Shown here: piece by piece, positions 41,205 to 50,483 of the stretch
Position numbering within the stretch: position 1 is the stretch's first letter
How the letters are laid out: every line of letters starts with the position of its first letter
Source of the DNA: Spyradosoma sp004558035
Lineage (GTDB): Bacteria > Verrucomicrobiota > Verrucomicrobiia > Opitutales > UBA953
Direction of reading: 5' to 3'
DNA: 64,000 nucleotides
NCBI RefSeq assembly: GCF_050314555.1
Contig: NZ_JBNPNH010000005.1
Location: forward strand, 1-64,000
The notes under the pieces: model-generated
What the model saw: the letters and a program-made list of their open reading frames with translations, nothing else
Databases searched by the model: none
Told to the model about the DNA's origin: nothing
Translations under genes and position numbers: made by a program

Positions 41205-43223
41205 TCAGCGCGCGAACGCGGTCCAGCCGCCGCCCGGCGCGAGGCGGACGCGGACTTTGCCGTCGGCGGGAACGACGAGCTCCTCCCTGCGGTAATCGCG
41301 GCCGACGCGGTGCGCGTTGGCGCCGTCGCGGAAAACGCGGAGCGTCCTTCCCGCGCCGATGAAGCTCAGATCCAATTCGAGCTCGCGGGCGTCCCAGTTG
41401 TTCAGCACGCCGACGTACCAGACTTCGCCGCGGCGGCGCGCGACGGCGCACCATTCGCCGATTTTTCCGCCCAACGCCTTCGTCTCGTCCCACACGACGG
41501 GAACGGCGGCGATGAAGTCCGCGCATTCCGGCTCTTCTAGATAGTTGGAAGGCGAATCGCAGAGCATCGTGAGCGGCGCCTCGAAGACGGTGTACATCGC
41601 CAGCTGGCGGCAGCGCGTGCCCTGGCTTCCCGGCTCGCCGTAATTCGGGGCGAAGCCGGCTTTCTGAGAATTCCGCATCGCGCCCTGCGTGTAGTCCATC
41701 GGTCCCGCCGTCATTCTGATGAACGGGATCTCCACGTCGTACGTCACCTGGTCGAACTCGCTCATTTTGCACCACTTCATGTTCTCCAGCCCTTTGACGC
41801 CCTCGAAATTCACCACGTTCGGCCAGGTGCGGTTGAGCCCGGCGGGCTTGAACATTCCGTGCAGATCGAGAATGAGGCCGTAGCGGGCGCAGGTCTCGGC
41901 GCAGCGGCGCGTGAAGTCCACCATGATCTGATCGTCGCGGTCGAGAAAATCCACCTTGAAGCCTTTCACGCCCATCTCGGAACAGCGGCGGCAGACTTCC
42001 TCCATGTCGCGGTCGAACGCCCAATAGCCCGCCCAGAGAATGATGCCCACGCCCTTTTTTCTCCCGTATTCCACCAGCGCCTCGAGATCGATTTCCGGCA
42101 CCACCTGAAAGAGGTCCGCCTTTTTGTTGACCGCCCAGCCTTCGTCGAGAATGACGTATTCGACGCCCTTCGACGCGGCGAAATCGATGTAGTGCCTGTA
42201 CGTCGCGTCGTTGACGCCGGCGGTGAAGTCCACGCCGCGGAGTCCCCAGTCGTTCCACCACTCCCAGGCGACCTTGCCCGGCTTCACCCAGCTGAAATCG
42301 CCGACGGCGGGATCGCCGAGCAGCCACACGAGGTCGCTGTCCAACAGCCGCGCATCGTCGTCGGCGACGATGAGCACGCGCCAGGGCAGTGCGGCTCCGG
42401 CTCCGCAGCGGGCGATAAAGTCGTGCCGGCTTTCGACGATGCCCTGAAGGAGATTGTGCCCGCCCTGCCCGACCTTGTCCGGCAGCGGCGCGAAGACGCC
42501 GCGCAGCGTGTTCGCCGCGGCGGACGGCTTCAGCGGCAGCGAGGCGTCCCCGCCGTGCTTCCCGCCGTAGAGGTACATTCCGGGATAGTTCGTCAGCGCG
42601 GATTCGGTTATGTTGACTCGGCGCGCGCCGACCTTGACGCTGACCGGCAGAAACGCCAGCCGCGCGGGATCGCACTCGGAGATGCGGCAACGGGTGTAGG
42701 CGCTCTCGAAGCTGCTGAAGAACTGCGCCTCAAGACCGTCGCGGCGCCCTTCCACGTAGGGCAGCGTCACTTCGCAGTCCTCCGGGAAACTGAATTCCGC
42801 CTGTTCGTCCGCGACGACGAAATCCTCCTTGCCCGAAGCAACGAAGCGGTAGGCGGCGCCTTCGTCGTACACGCGGAATTCGAGCGCGTAATCCTCGAAC
42901 GCGAGCGTCAGCCGATTGTATTTTTCGACGACTTCCTTCTTTTTGTAAAGGTCACTGCGCAACACGCCGGAAACGCGGCCGCGGCTCGCCTCGCACGGCT
43001 TCCCGCCGGTGAAGCGTCTGCCGTCCGCGAGCCGCAGCGAAACGGCGGACGGGGCGAGAACGGCGTCGCCGTCCTTGCTGAGGCTCCAGCGGATTTCGTT
43101 CCCCACATCGACTTCGAGCCGCAGTCTGCCGTCGGGCGACGTTTCCGAATATTCCTGCGAATAGGCGGGCAGCGCAAGCAGACACGCCGCGGCGAGACTC
43201 GCCAGTTTTTGAGCGTTCATCAT
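41205..43223 (-). CDS. GH97 glycoside hydrolase
   Basis: 672 aa from the first of two adjacent ATGs at 43223, with a signal peptide (LASLAAACLLALPAYS). An N-terminal beta domain (about 25-270), a TIM barrel (about 280-560) and a C-terminal beta domain are all present. GH97 marks are WEWWNDWGLRG, VILDEGWAVN, GVKGFKVDFLDRDDQ and NFEGVKGLENMKW. The Asp in KVDFLDRDDQ sits where retaining GH97 alpha-galactosidases carry their nucleophile, so a retaining enzyme is more likely than a SusB-type inverting alpha-glucosidase. It acts outside the cytoplasm. Confidence 0.93.
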   Translation of the reverse strand: MMNAQKLASLAAACLLALPAYSQEYSETSPDGRLRLEVDVGNEIRWSLSKDGDAVLAPSAVSLRLADGRRFTGGKPCEASRGRVSGVLRSDLYKKKEVVEKYNRLTLAFEDYALEFRVYDEGAAYRFVASGKEDFVVADEQAEFSFPEDCEVTLPYVEGRRDGLEAQFFSSFESAYTRCRISECDPARLAFLPVSVKVGARRVNITESALTNYPGMYLYGGKHGGDASLPLKPSAAANTLRGVFAPLPDKVGQGGHNLLQGIVESRHDFIARCGAGAALPWRVLIVADDDARLLDSDLVWLLGDPAVGDFSWVKPGKVAWEWWNDWGLRGVDFTAGVNDATYRHYIDFAASKGVEYVILDEGWAVNKKADLFQVVPEIDLEALVEYGRKKGVGIILWAGYWAFDRDMEEVCRRCSEMGVKGFKVDFLDRDDQIMVDFTRRCAETCARYGLILDLHGMFKPAGLNRTWPNVVNFEGVKGLENMKWCKMSEFDQVTYDVEIPFIRMTAGPMDYTQGAMRNSQKAGFAPNYGEPGSQGTRCRQLAMYTVFEAPLTMLCDSPSNYLEEPECADFIAAVPVVWDETKALGGKIGEWCAVARRRGEVWYVGVLNNWDARELELDLSFIGAGRTLRVFRDGANAHRVGRDYRREELVVPADGKVRVRLAPGGGWTAFAR

Positions 43224-43326
43224 AGTGCTTCGAATCATAACGCGCGAAAGGCGGACGCGAAACCTTTTTCCCGGGAACGCCGCCGCGGCGCGAAACTTCC
43301 CGCGGGAACGCGCGTTTTTTACAGGC

Positions 43327-44379
43327 ATGGAAACCCTGCTTAAAAACCTCGGAAAAACGCTCCTCGGCGTCGCGGGATTTTCCGCGCTCATGCTCGTTCC
43401 CGCCGTCGCGGCGCCGAACTCCGAAGCCAGGCTGCACAAGTTCAGCACGACGATCGAGAAGGAACGCCCCGAGCTCGACGAAGAGACCAAGGCGCTCATC
43501 GCCGCCTACCGCAAGTCGCCGACGGCCGCCAACCGCGCCGCGCTCAAAAAGAAGGTCGAAAAGAACTACGACGCGATCGTGGCGCGCAAAAAGGCGAAGC
43601 TCGAAGAGCTGAAGCGCACCGCCAGACATCAGTCGAAGGTGACGGAGATGCAGGAGATCGTCGACGAGATGATCGAAAACCGCGCGACGCGCGTCGAGCA
43701 GAACATGGCGCGCTTCACCGACAAGCGCCTGCGCCCCGGCTCCCGCGACGCGAAGGACGGATTCCACGCGCTCATCGGCGCGGCGGAAAACGTGAGCATC
43801 GCGCACACGCCCGTCACGAACGAGGAATACGCCGCGTTCGTCAAGGCGACGAAGCGCAAAGCGCCCGCGGGCTGGACGCGCGACGGCGAGCCGCCGGCGG
43901 GCAAGGCGCGCCACCCCGTCGTGAACGTTTCCTGCGACGACGCGACCGCCTACTGCAAATGGCTTTCCGCGCGCGACAAAAACGCCTCCTACCGCCTCCC
44001 GACCGAGGCGGAATGGGAGCTCGCCGCCGGGCACATGCCCAAGGACGCGGACTTCAACTGCAAGGACACGCATCCCGAAATCGCCACGCGCGACCTGCAA
44101 AACGACAAACTGCCGTCCGGAATGGTGCTGACGACGCCGGTGGACGCCTATGAAAAGACGCTTTCCGCCTGCGGCGCCATCGACATGTGGGGCAACTGCT
44201 GGGCCTCGACCGACATCATTGCGCAGAACGGGCGGGAGCGGGGACGGAAGGTGAAGGAGATCAAGGGCGGTTCTTGGTATGCACACCGGACGAGCTGCCG
44301 CACCGAGATGCGCGGCGAAGGCCGCGCCTCGTCCCTCGGCTACAACACCGTCGGTTTCCGCGTCGTCCGCGAGGACTGA
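43327..44379 (+). CDS. FGE-sulfatase-domain protein lacking one catalytic Cys
   Basis: 350 aa from the ATG at 43327, with an N-terminal hydrophobic signal or anchor (LLGVAGFSALMLVPAVAA). A charged coiled-coil region (about 35-135) precedes a formylglycine-generating-enzyme fold (PVTNEEYAAFVKA, HPVVNVSCDDATAYCKWL, YRLPTEAEWELAA, MWGNCWAS, GGSWYAHRTSC). True FGE has two copper-binding Cys in GGSxxCxxxxC; here the first is Ala319 and only C324 remains. It is therefore probably not a sulfatase activator but one of the many non-catalytic or differently acting members. Divergent from GH97. Confidence 0.82.
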   Translation: METLLKNLGKTLLGVAGFSALMLVPAVAAPNSEARLHKFSTTIEKERPELDEETKALIAAYRKSPTAANRAALKKKVEKNYDAIVARKKAKLEELKRTARHQSKVTEMQEIVDEMIENRATRVEQNMARFTDKRLRPGSRDAKDGFHALIGAAENVSIAHTPVTNEEYAAFVKATKRKAPAGWTRDGEPPAGKARHPVVNVSCDDATAYCKWLSARDKNASYRLPTEAEWELAAGHMPKDADFNCKDTHPEIATRDLQNDKLPSGMVLTTPVDAYEKTLSACGAIDMWGNCWASTDIIAQNGRERGRKVKEIKGGSWYAHRTSCRTEMRGEGRASSLGYNTVGFRVVRED

Positions 44380-44401
44380 CGCGTTCCCGCGGGAAAGCCC
44401 G

Positions 44402-44845
44402 TCAGAAGAAATAGCGCAGTCCGGAACGTCGCAGCGCGACGTCGGCGACGCGGAAAAGCGCGGCGAGCGCGAACGCCGCGACGAAGGCTCCGAAGGCGCA
44501 CGCGGCGACGAAAAGGTCGCCCTTGCTCCCGCCGGAAACCGGCGCCGTGAAAGCCGTCGCCGAAAGCGCCGCCGCGGCGACGAGCGACGCCGAGCCGAGC
44601 GTGCCGAAGACGAGCGCGAGCAGTCCGTAGGCGTTGAGGCGGGAACGTTCCGCCGGGCGCGGCGCGGGAACGGCCGCCGGCTCGGGAACGCCGCGCTCCG
44701 CCGCGGGCGCGGCTTCGCCGAAGACTTCCTCGGGAACGGGCACGGCGACGACCGCGCCGCACCTGCACTGGAACTGCCGCCCGACGTATTCCGGGGCGGC
44801 GTCGTATTTTTCCCCGCAACGCGGACAGATGATTTTCACGCTCAT
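44402..44845 (-). CDS. Small zinc-ribbon membrane protein
   Basis: 147 aa. An N-terminal zinc ribbon (IICPRCGEKYDAAPEYVGRQ, then QCRCG) is followed by a Pro/Ala linker and two hydrophobic segments (GLLALVFGTLGSASLVAAA, LFVAACAFGAFVAAFALAALF). This layout is common in uncharacterised Verrucomicrobiota and Planctomycetes proteins. Function unknown. It is convergent with the FGE-like gene and divergent from mutS. Confidence 0.7.
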   Translation of the reverse strand: MSVKIICPRCGEKYDAAPEYVGRQFQCRCGAVVAVPVPEEVFGEAAPAAERGVPEPAAVPAPRPAERSRLNAYGLLALVFGTLGSASLVAAAALSATAFTAPVSGGSKGDLFVAACAFGAFVAAFALAALFRVADVALRRSGLRYFF

Positions 44846-44962
44846 GAGATGTCCGCGATATTACGGGGCGACGCCCCCGCCCCGCAAGGACGAAGGAAGG
44901 CGAAAGGCGCAGCGCAAAAAATGGTTTGCGGGAACGGCGGCAAAACGGGAAACTCGAACTCT

Positions 44963-47572
44963 ATGGCAGACGACGGCGCAGCGACTCCGATGATGAGGCA
45001 GTATTGGGATTTCCGGGAAAAACTTCCCGCGAACACCCTGCTGTTCTTCCGCTGCGGCGACTTTTACGAAATGTTCGGCGAGGACGCGGAACGGGGCGCA
45101 GAGCTGCTCGGCATCACGCTGACGAAGCGCGGCGGCGCGCCGCTCGCGGGCGTGCCCTACCACGCGCTGAACACGTATCTGGCGAAAGCGCTGAAGGCGG
45201 GCGTGAAGATCGCGATCTGCGAGCAGACCGAGCCGCCGAAGGCGGGCAAGCTCGTGAAGCGCGCGCTCGTCCGCATCATCACGCCGGGAACGAATTTCGA
45301 CGAGACCCAGCTCGACGCGAAGAGCAACAACTACATTCTCGCGCTCGACGAGACGCCGCGCGGCGGGCTCTGCGCGGCGTGGATCGACGCGACGACGGGC
45401 GATTTCTACGTCGCCGCCTCGCGCGAGCCGCAGAAACTTCTCGCGCCGCTGCAGGCGCTCCGCCCGAGCGAAATCCTCGTCCCCGAATCGTGGAAGGAAG
45501 GCAAGGCGCCGGCGTATCTCGAACCGCTCATCGAGTGGAACCTCATCACGCGGATGCCGGACTGGAAATTCGACGCGGAATCCGGGCGCCGCGCCGTGCA
45601 GCGGGCGCTGAACGTGAACGGGCTCGAAGGCTTCGGCGTCGCGGGAACGCATCCCGGGCTCGGCCCCGCGGGCGCGCTGCTGGCGTATCTGACGGAGACG
45701 CTCTGCGAATCGCCCTCGTTCCTGCGGAAAATCTCCGAACTCCGCGACGACGAGACGCTGCTCATCGACGCGGCCTCGACGCGCAATCTGGAAATCTTCA
45801 AATCCGCGGCGGGAACGCGGGAAGGCTCGCTGCTCGACGCGATCGACTTCACGCACACGGCGGGCGGCGCGCGCCTGCTCGAACAATGGCTCGCCGCGCC
45901 GCCGCGCAAGGCGGAAATCGCGCGGGAACGCCAGGAGGGCGTCGCCGCCTTCGTCGCGCACCCGTCCGCGGCGGAGCGCGTCCGCACCGCGCTCGCCTAC
46001 GTCAAGGACCTCGCGCGCATTCTCGGCCGCCTGCAGAACCACATGCGCACGCCGCGGGAACTCGGCGCCGTGCGCGAGACGCTGCGCCGCGTTCCCGAGA
46101 TCAAGGCGGAGATCGCCCGCCTCGGCTCCCCCGTCACGGACGCGATCGCGGCGAAAATTTCCGAACACGCGGACCTGCGCGGGCTCCTCGAATCCGCGCT
46201 GGAGGAGGAACTCCCGGCGACGGTCGAGAACGCCGTCCGCGCGGGCTACAACGCGCGCCTGGACGAGCTCCGCGACCTGCGGAAGAACAGCCGCGTCTGG
46301 GTCGCGAACTACGAGACGCGCCTGCAGGAGGAGACGCAGATCAAAAACCTGCGCGTGCGCTACAACAACGCCTTCGGCTACTACATCGAAGTGTCCAAAT
46401 CCAACGTCGCGCGCGTTCCCGCGGACTTCATCCGCCGACAGACGCTCGTCAACGCCGAACGCTACACGACCGCGGAACTGCGCCGGAAAGAAGGCGAAAT
46501 CCTCCACGCCGACGAGCTCGTCTCGGCGCAGGAGACGGATCTCTACGCGGAGCTCGTCGCCGCGGTCGTCGCGCGCACGGATTCGCTTTCGGAAACGGCG
46601 GCGGCGCTCTCGCGGCTCGACGTGCTCGCGGGCTGGGCGCAGCTCGCGCAGACCTGGGATTACTGCCGACCGGTCGTGGACGAGTCCGACGCGCTGGAGA
46701 TTTCGCTCGGGCGCCATCCCGTCGTCGAGCAGATGCTGCACCGCCCCGGCGTCTCCCAGCACTTCGTGCCCAACGACACGTCGCTGCAGGCTTCGGGAAC
46801 GCAGATCAACCTAATCACGGGACCGAACATGGCGGGCAAATCGACCTACATCCGCCAGGTCGCGCTGATCGCCCTGCTCGCGCAGATCGGCTGCTGGGTG
46901 CCGGCGAAGGCCGCGCGCGTCGGCGTCGCGGACCGCATCTTCTGCCGCGTCGGCGCCTCCGACGAACTCGCGCGCGGGAACTCGACCTTCATGGTCGAGA
47001 TGAACGAGACCGCCAACATCCTCAACAACGCCACGCCGAAGAGCCTCGTCGTGCTCGACGAAATCGGTCGCGGCACTTCGACCTACGACGGGCTCTCCAT
47101 CGCGTGGGCCGTCGCCGAGTACCTGCACGGGAACGGTCCCGCGGGACCGCGCACGCTCTTCGCCACGCACTACCACGAGCTGACGCGCATCGCCGACACG
47201 CTCCCGCGGCTCAAGAATTTCTGCGTCGCCGTGAAGGAGTGGAACGACGAAATCATCTTCGTGCGCCAGGTCGTTCCCGGCGCGGCGGACCGCTCCTACG
47301 GGATTCACGTCGCGCGGCTCGCGGGGCTGCCCGAAAGCGTCGTCGCGCGCGCGAACGAGATTCTTTCCGACCTCGAAGGCTCCGCCGTCTCCTTCGAAAA
47401 TCCGCACCCGCCGAAAGCGGAAACGCCCGACGCCGTCGCGGAAGATCCCGCGGGAACGCCAGCGAAGGCGCGCGCCGCGAAGCCTCGGGGCGGGAAGCTC
47501 CGCGACGCCGCCGCGGGAACGCGCCCGCTCCCGCCGCCGCCGGAAGACGACCCCCAGCTCACGCTCTTTTGA
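44963..47572 (+). CDS. mutS: DNA mismatch repair protein MutS
   Basis: 869 aa from the ATG at 44963 (MADDGAATPMMRQYWDFREK); the frame opens earlier without support. The mismatch-binding motif is present (FFRCGDFYEMFGEDA, with the Phe-x-Glu), then connector, lever and clamp domains. The ATPase domain has GPNMAGKST, VVLDEIGRGTSTYDG and ATHYHEL. A proline-rich linker leads to an end DDPQLTLF resembling the beta-clamp-binding or tetramer tail of other MutS proteins. It recognises base mismatches in the cytoplasm. Confidence 0.97.
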   Translation: MADDGAATPMMRQYWDFREKLPANTLLFFRCGDFYEMFGEDAERGAELLGITLTKRGGAPLAGVPYHALNTYLAKALKAGVKIAICEQTEPPKAGKLVKRALVRIITPGTNFDETQLDAKSNNYILALDETPRGGLCAAWIDATTGDFYVAASREPQKLLAPLQALRPSEILVPESWKEGKAPAYLEPLIEWNLITRMPDWKFDAESGRRAVQRALNVNGLEGFGVAGTHPGLGPAGALLAYLTETLCESPSFLRKISELRDDETLLIDAASTRNLEIFKSAAGTREGSLLDAIDFTHTAGGARLLEQWLAAPPRKAEIARERQEGVAAFVAHPSAAERVRTALAYVKDLARILGRLQNHMRTPRELGAVRETLRRVPEIKAEIARLGSPVTDAIAAKISEHADLRGLLESALEEELPATVENAVRAGYNARLDELRDLRKNSRVWVANYETRLQEETQIKNLRVRYNNAFGYYIEVSKSNVARVPADFIRRQTLVNAERYTTAELRRKEGEILHADELVSAQETDLYAELVAAVVARTDSLSETAAALSRLDVLAGWAQLAQTWDYCRPVVDESDALEISLGRHPVVEQMLHRPGVSQHFVPNDTSLQASGTQINLITGPNMAGKSTYIRQVALIALLAQIGCWVPAKAARVGVADRIFCRVGASDELARGNSTFMVEMNETANILNNATPKSLVVLDEIGRGTSTYDGLSIAWAVAEYLHGNGPAGPRTLFATHYHELTRIADTLPRLKNFCVAVKEWNDEIIFVRQVVPGAADRSYGIHVARLAGLPESVVARANEILSDLEGSAVSFENPHPPKAETPDAVAEDPAGTPAKARAAKPRGGKLRDAAAGTRPLPPPPEDDPQLTLF

Positions 47573-47593
47573 AGCGTCCGCGATTCTCAAGAG

Positions 47594-47633
47594 AAAAGGC
47601 GTTCCCGCAAAAATTCCGCGGGAACGCTTTTTT
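47594..47633. terminator. Octamer-pair terminator between convergent mutS and sulfatase-family gene
   Basis: AAAAGGCGTTCCCGC (47594-47608) faces GCGGGAACGCTTTTTT (47618-47633). The A-run on the left and T-run on the right suit termination of both converging genes. Confidence 0.85.
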
Positions 47634-47635
47634 CG

Positions 47636-49561
47636 TCACTTCTTTTCCGGGCGGAGGAAGGCGCGCCAGTTTTCGGCGTGGAGCCAGTAGGCGATCGCGA
47701 GGTCGGTCGGCGCGGGAGCGGAGTTCTCGTAGCGCTCGGGAACGTCCGAATCGCCGCGGTAGATCAGAATCTGCCGCACGGGCTTCATCACGACGAGCGT
47801 TCCCGCGCCGTCGAGGAAACCGAGGTGCTGATAGTTGCTGATGAACGCGCGGGAACGGTAGTCCGGCGCGAGCGCGTCCTTGCCGTAGAACGAGCATTCG
47901 TAGTCGAAGTTCAGCAGGCCGAGCAGCGTCGGCAGCGCGTCGATCTGGCTGACGAGGAAATCGACTCGGCGCGGAGCGACGTGCTTCGGCGCGTAGAAGA
48001 CGAGCGGAATGCGGTGCTTTTCGGGGTTGAGTTCGCGACGGCCCGCGCAGCTCGAACAATGGTCGGCGACGAAGACGAAGATCGTGTCGTCGAACCACGG
48101 GCGTTCCCGCGCGAGGCGCAGCAGCTCGCCGACGGCGAAGTCCGCGTACTTCACGGCGCCCGCGCGGCCGCTCTTCGAAGGAATGTCGATCTTGCCGTCG
48201 GGATAGGCGAACGGGCGGTGATTCGACGTCGTGAACACGAAATTGAAGAAGGGCTCGCCGCGCGCGAACGACGCGTCCGCCTCGCGCACGGCGCGGCGGT
48301 AGAGGTCTTCGTCGCAGACGCCCCAGATCGTCGCGAACGTGACTTCGTCGTCGCGCATCGAAGCGCGGTCGCAGACCTCGAATCCGTTGCTTCCGAAATA
48401 GTGGTTCATGTTGTCGAAGACGCCGTGCCCGCCGTAGATCCAGCGCGTCTTGTAGCCCTTGTCCGCGAAGATTTTTCCCGCGGTCTCGATGCCTTCGTTC
48501 CCGTCGCGGCGCACGACGGACATGCCCGGAAGCGGCGGCACGGCGGCGCTGAGCGCTTCGAGCCCGCGCACGGAACGCGTTCCCGTGGCGTATGCGTTCG
48601 AAAAATACAGACCTTCGCGCGAAAGGCGCGTCAGGTTCGGCGTGAGGTCGGCGCCGTCCGCGCGGTTTTCGTTCATGAACTCCGCGCCCATGCTTTCCAT
48701 GACGACGATCATGACGTTGAGCTTCTTCTCGGGGCCGCGCGGGATCACGCGGCGGCGGATGTCCTCGCCGTCGGCGTTCACGAACGGCGTTCCCGCGGAC
48801 GCGAATTCCGCGCGGATCTTCCGCGTCGCCTCCTCGGCGGGGAGCGTCGGGTAAAAGGCCTCGTAGTCGAGTTCGTTTTTCAGAAACGCGGAGAAGAACG
48901 AGTAGAATCCGTTTTTGCCGAGTTCGTCGTTGTAGCGGTTGCCGCTGCCTTCCGCCTGGGAGATGTCCACGCAGAAAAACGCCGCGGCGCACAGCGCGAG
49001 CGTTCCCGCGAGCACGCCGCCGCGCGTCTTCCAGCCCGGCGCGGGAATGGCGGGAACGAGCCTCCGCCACGCCGCCGCGACCGCGAGCGCCGCGATCAGC
49101 GCGACCCCGCCGAGAATCGGCGCGAGCGGGTAGCTCTGCCGGATGTTCCCGACGACCTCCGTCGTGTAGATCAGATAATCCACCGCGATGAAGTTGAAGC
49201 GGGAGCGGAATTCTTCCCAGAAAAACAGCTCGGAGACTTCCGTGAACACGCACACGAGCGCGAACACGGCGAAGATGAGCGCCGAGACGACGCGGTCGGC
49301 GAGCGTGCCGTGCAGCCGCCGCGGGAGCGCGAAAAGGTAGATCAGAAACGGCACGATGCCCCACAGAAACGCCGTCAGCGTCTGCACGCACACGCTGAAC
49401 GCCGAATGCGCGAGCGGCGCGGCGGACGTGTCCACCTGCGGGAAATCCCAGACGAAGGTCGCGAGCACTTCGACGAGCTCCGCTCCGCAGAACACGAAGA
49501 AGAACGGCGCGACGCGGCGCGCGTAGTAGGAGAAAAAGATGCGGGAAAGGAAAGTTTTCAT
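47636..49561 (-). CDS. LTA synthase/phosphoglycerol transferase-family membrane sulfatase
   Basis: 641 aa from the ATG at 49561. Five hydrophobic segments fill the first 240 residues (for example FFFVFCGAELVEVLATF, GIVPFLIYLFALP, VVSALIFAVFALVCVF). The extracytoplasmic domain starts with NVMIVVMESMGAEF (metal ligand), then NAYATGTRSVRGLEAL with the presumed nucleophile Thr, FVFTTSNHRPF and FVADHCSSCAG. This is the LtaS/MdoB/OpgB family, which moves phosphoglycerol- or phosphoethanolamine-type groups to envelope glycans. In a Gram-negative cell, modification of a periplasmic glycan or LPS is more likely than lipoteichoic acid synthesis. Confidence 0.88.
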   Translation of the reverse strand: MKTFLSRIFFSYYARRVAPFFFVFCGAELVEVLATFVWDFPQVDTSAAPLAHSAFSVCVQTLTAFLWGIVPFLIYLFALPRRLHGTLADRVVSALIFAVFALVCVFTEVSELFFWEEFRSRFNFIAVDYLIYTTEVVGNIRQSYPLAPILGGVALIAALAVAAAWRRLVPAIPAPGWKTRGGVLAGTLALCAAAFFCVDISQAEGSGNRYNDELGKNGFYSFFSAFLKNELDYEAFYPTLPAEEATRKIRAEFASAGTPFVNADGEDIRRRVIPRGPEKKLNVMIVVMESMGAEFMNENRADGADLTPNLTRLSREGLYFSNAYATGTRSVRGLEALSAAVPPLPGMSVVRRDGNEGIETAGKIFADKGYKTRWIYGGHGVFDNMNHYFGSNGFEVCDRASMRDDEVTFATIWGVCDEDLYRRAVREADASFARGEPFFNFVFTTSNHRPFAYPDGKIDIPSKSGRAGAVKYADFAVGELLRLARERPWFDDTIFVFVADHCSSCAGRRELNPEKHRIPLVFYAPKHVAPRRVDFLVSQIDALPTLLGLLNFDYECSFYGKDALAPDYRSRAFISNYQHLGFLDGAGTLVVMKPVRQILIYRGDSDVPERYENSAPAPTDLAIAYWLHAENWRAFLRPEKK

Positions 49562-49664
49562 GGCAGGAAGAAAAGCGGTGGTGGTTGGCGACTCGTAACC
49601 GGTGGCTGGATCATTGCAGGCAATCACCAGTTCCCGGTCTCCAGCTCCCAGCCACCCCAAAAAA

Positions 49665-50297
49665 TCAATACAGTCTGAAAAGCGTCGGGAGCACGCCGGC
49701 TTCGTGGAGCCCGGCGAAGAGCTCGAAGAGCCCGATGATCCAGATGAACCAGAGCGCGTCGATCACGCGGCGCGTGAAGCGGCGCGGATTCACGTCGTAG
49801 TGTTCCGGCTGCGGCGCGCGCTTCGCGAAAAGGCGCGGGAACACCGCGGGAACGTCGCGTCTGTAGGCGCGGTAGGGCTCGCCGAAGATCGCTTCGAGCC
49901 GCCGCTGCTCCGCGAGAACGATCGTCGGATAATACAGCGCGAAAAGCACGCACACGACCGCGGGAACGGCGAGCGTCTCCGTCGCGAGCGACGTTCCCGC
50001 CGCGCCGATGAAACTGAAGAAGTAAAGCGGGTTGCGGCAGAGCGCATAGGGACCTTCGCGCACGAGCTCGCCGTTCTTTCTGCCTTCGAGATAGAGCGAC
50101 GCCCACACGCGCCCGAGCGCGCCGACGCCCGCGAACAGGCACGCGAAGAACATCAGCGCCTCCTCGACTATCGGAGACGTGCCCTCCCACGCCGTTTCGC
50201 CGAAGAGCAGAAACGCCGCCAGCGCCGCCCCTCCGATGATTTTGCTGCCCGTCGTGCGGAGCCGTTCGTTCAATGTCCTGTGTCTGACGTCGCCCAT
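49665..50297 (-). CDS. Isoprenylcysteine carboxyl methyltransferase-like membrane enzyme
   Basis: 210 aa with about five hydrophobic segments and the family signature ELVREGPYALCRNPLYFFSF, followed by EQRRLEAIFGEPYRAYRRDV, which resembles the SAM-binding C-terminal half of ICMT and phospholipid methyltransferases. Substrate unknown; bacterial members methylate lipids or other membrane compounds. It lies upstream of the LTA-synthase-like gene on the same strand, 103 bp apart. Confidence 0.82.
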   Translation of the reverse strand: MGDVRHRTLNERLRTTGSKIIGGAALAAFLLFGETAWEGTSPIVEEALMFFACLFAGVGALGRVWASLYLEGRKNGELVREGPYALCRNPLYFFSFIGAAGTSLATETLAVPAVVCVLFALYYPTIVLAEQRRLEAIFGEPYRAYRRDVPAVFPRLFAKRAPQPEHYDVNPRRFTRRVIDALWFIWIIGLFELFAGLHEAGVLPTLFRLY

Positions 50298-50351
50298 ATT
50301 TTTGAATCGTTACGCGTTTATATTTACAGCGTTCTGATTTGCTCAAATTTT

Positions 50352-50395
50352 CATTAGTTCATCATTAGTCTTTTGTTAGGATCGTGTTAGGAAAT
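50352..50395. promoter_or_regulatory. Four 11-bp-phased TTAG direct repeats in a divergent promoter region
   Basis: TTAG occurs at 50354, 50365, 50376 and 50387, exactly 11 bp apart. The units are CATTAGTTCAT, CATTAGTCTTT, TGTTAGGATCG and TGTTAGGAAAT. They lie in the AT-rich gap between the divergent ICMT-like and EamA genes. Helix-phased 11-bp repeats are how OmpR/PhoB-family regulators bind. Short degenerate repeats are common in this genome's gaps, so chance or decay is possible. Confidence 0.4.
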
Positions 50396-50483
50396 CGCGC
50401 GAATCCGCGCTTCCGCGTTGACGGGAACGCCCGAAGAGCGGATTCTCGGACGCCTTCCCGAACTCCCGAAAACGAACACCGCC

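Noticed and set aside
43327..44379. Functional formylglycine-generating enzyme for the sulfatase
   Set aside because: One of the two copper-binding cysteines is Ala, and the local sulfatase is serine-type, which FGE does not modify.
44963..47572. MutS as evidence against natural transformation
   Set aside because: Mismatch repair is near-universal and says nothing about uptake; not used for or against the octamer hypothesis.
47636..49561. Gram-positive lipoteichoic acid synthase
   Set aside because: The fold matches LtaS, but hldD and the rest of the window indicate a Gram-negative envelope, so a phosphoglycerol- or phosphoethanolamine-transferase role is more likely.
49583..49663. Possible short repeat or attachment site containing GGTGGCTGG...CCAGCCACC
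   Set aside because: The inverted words are short and embedded in degenerate repeat-like DNA with no neighbouring integrase; not enough to call a site.
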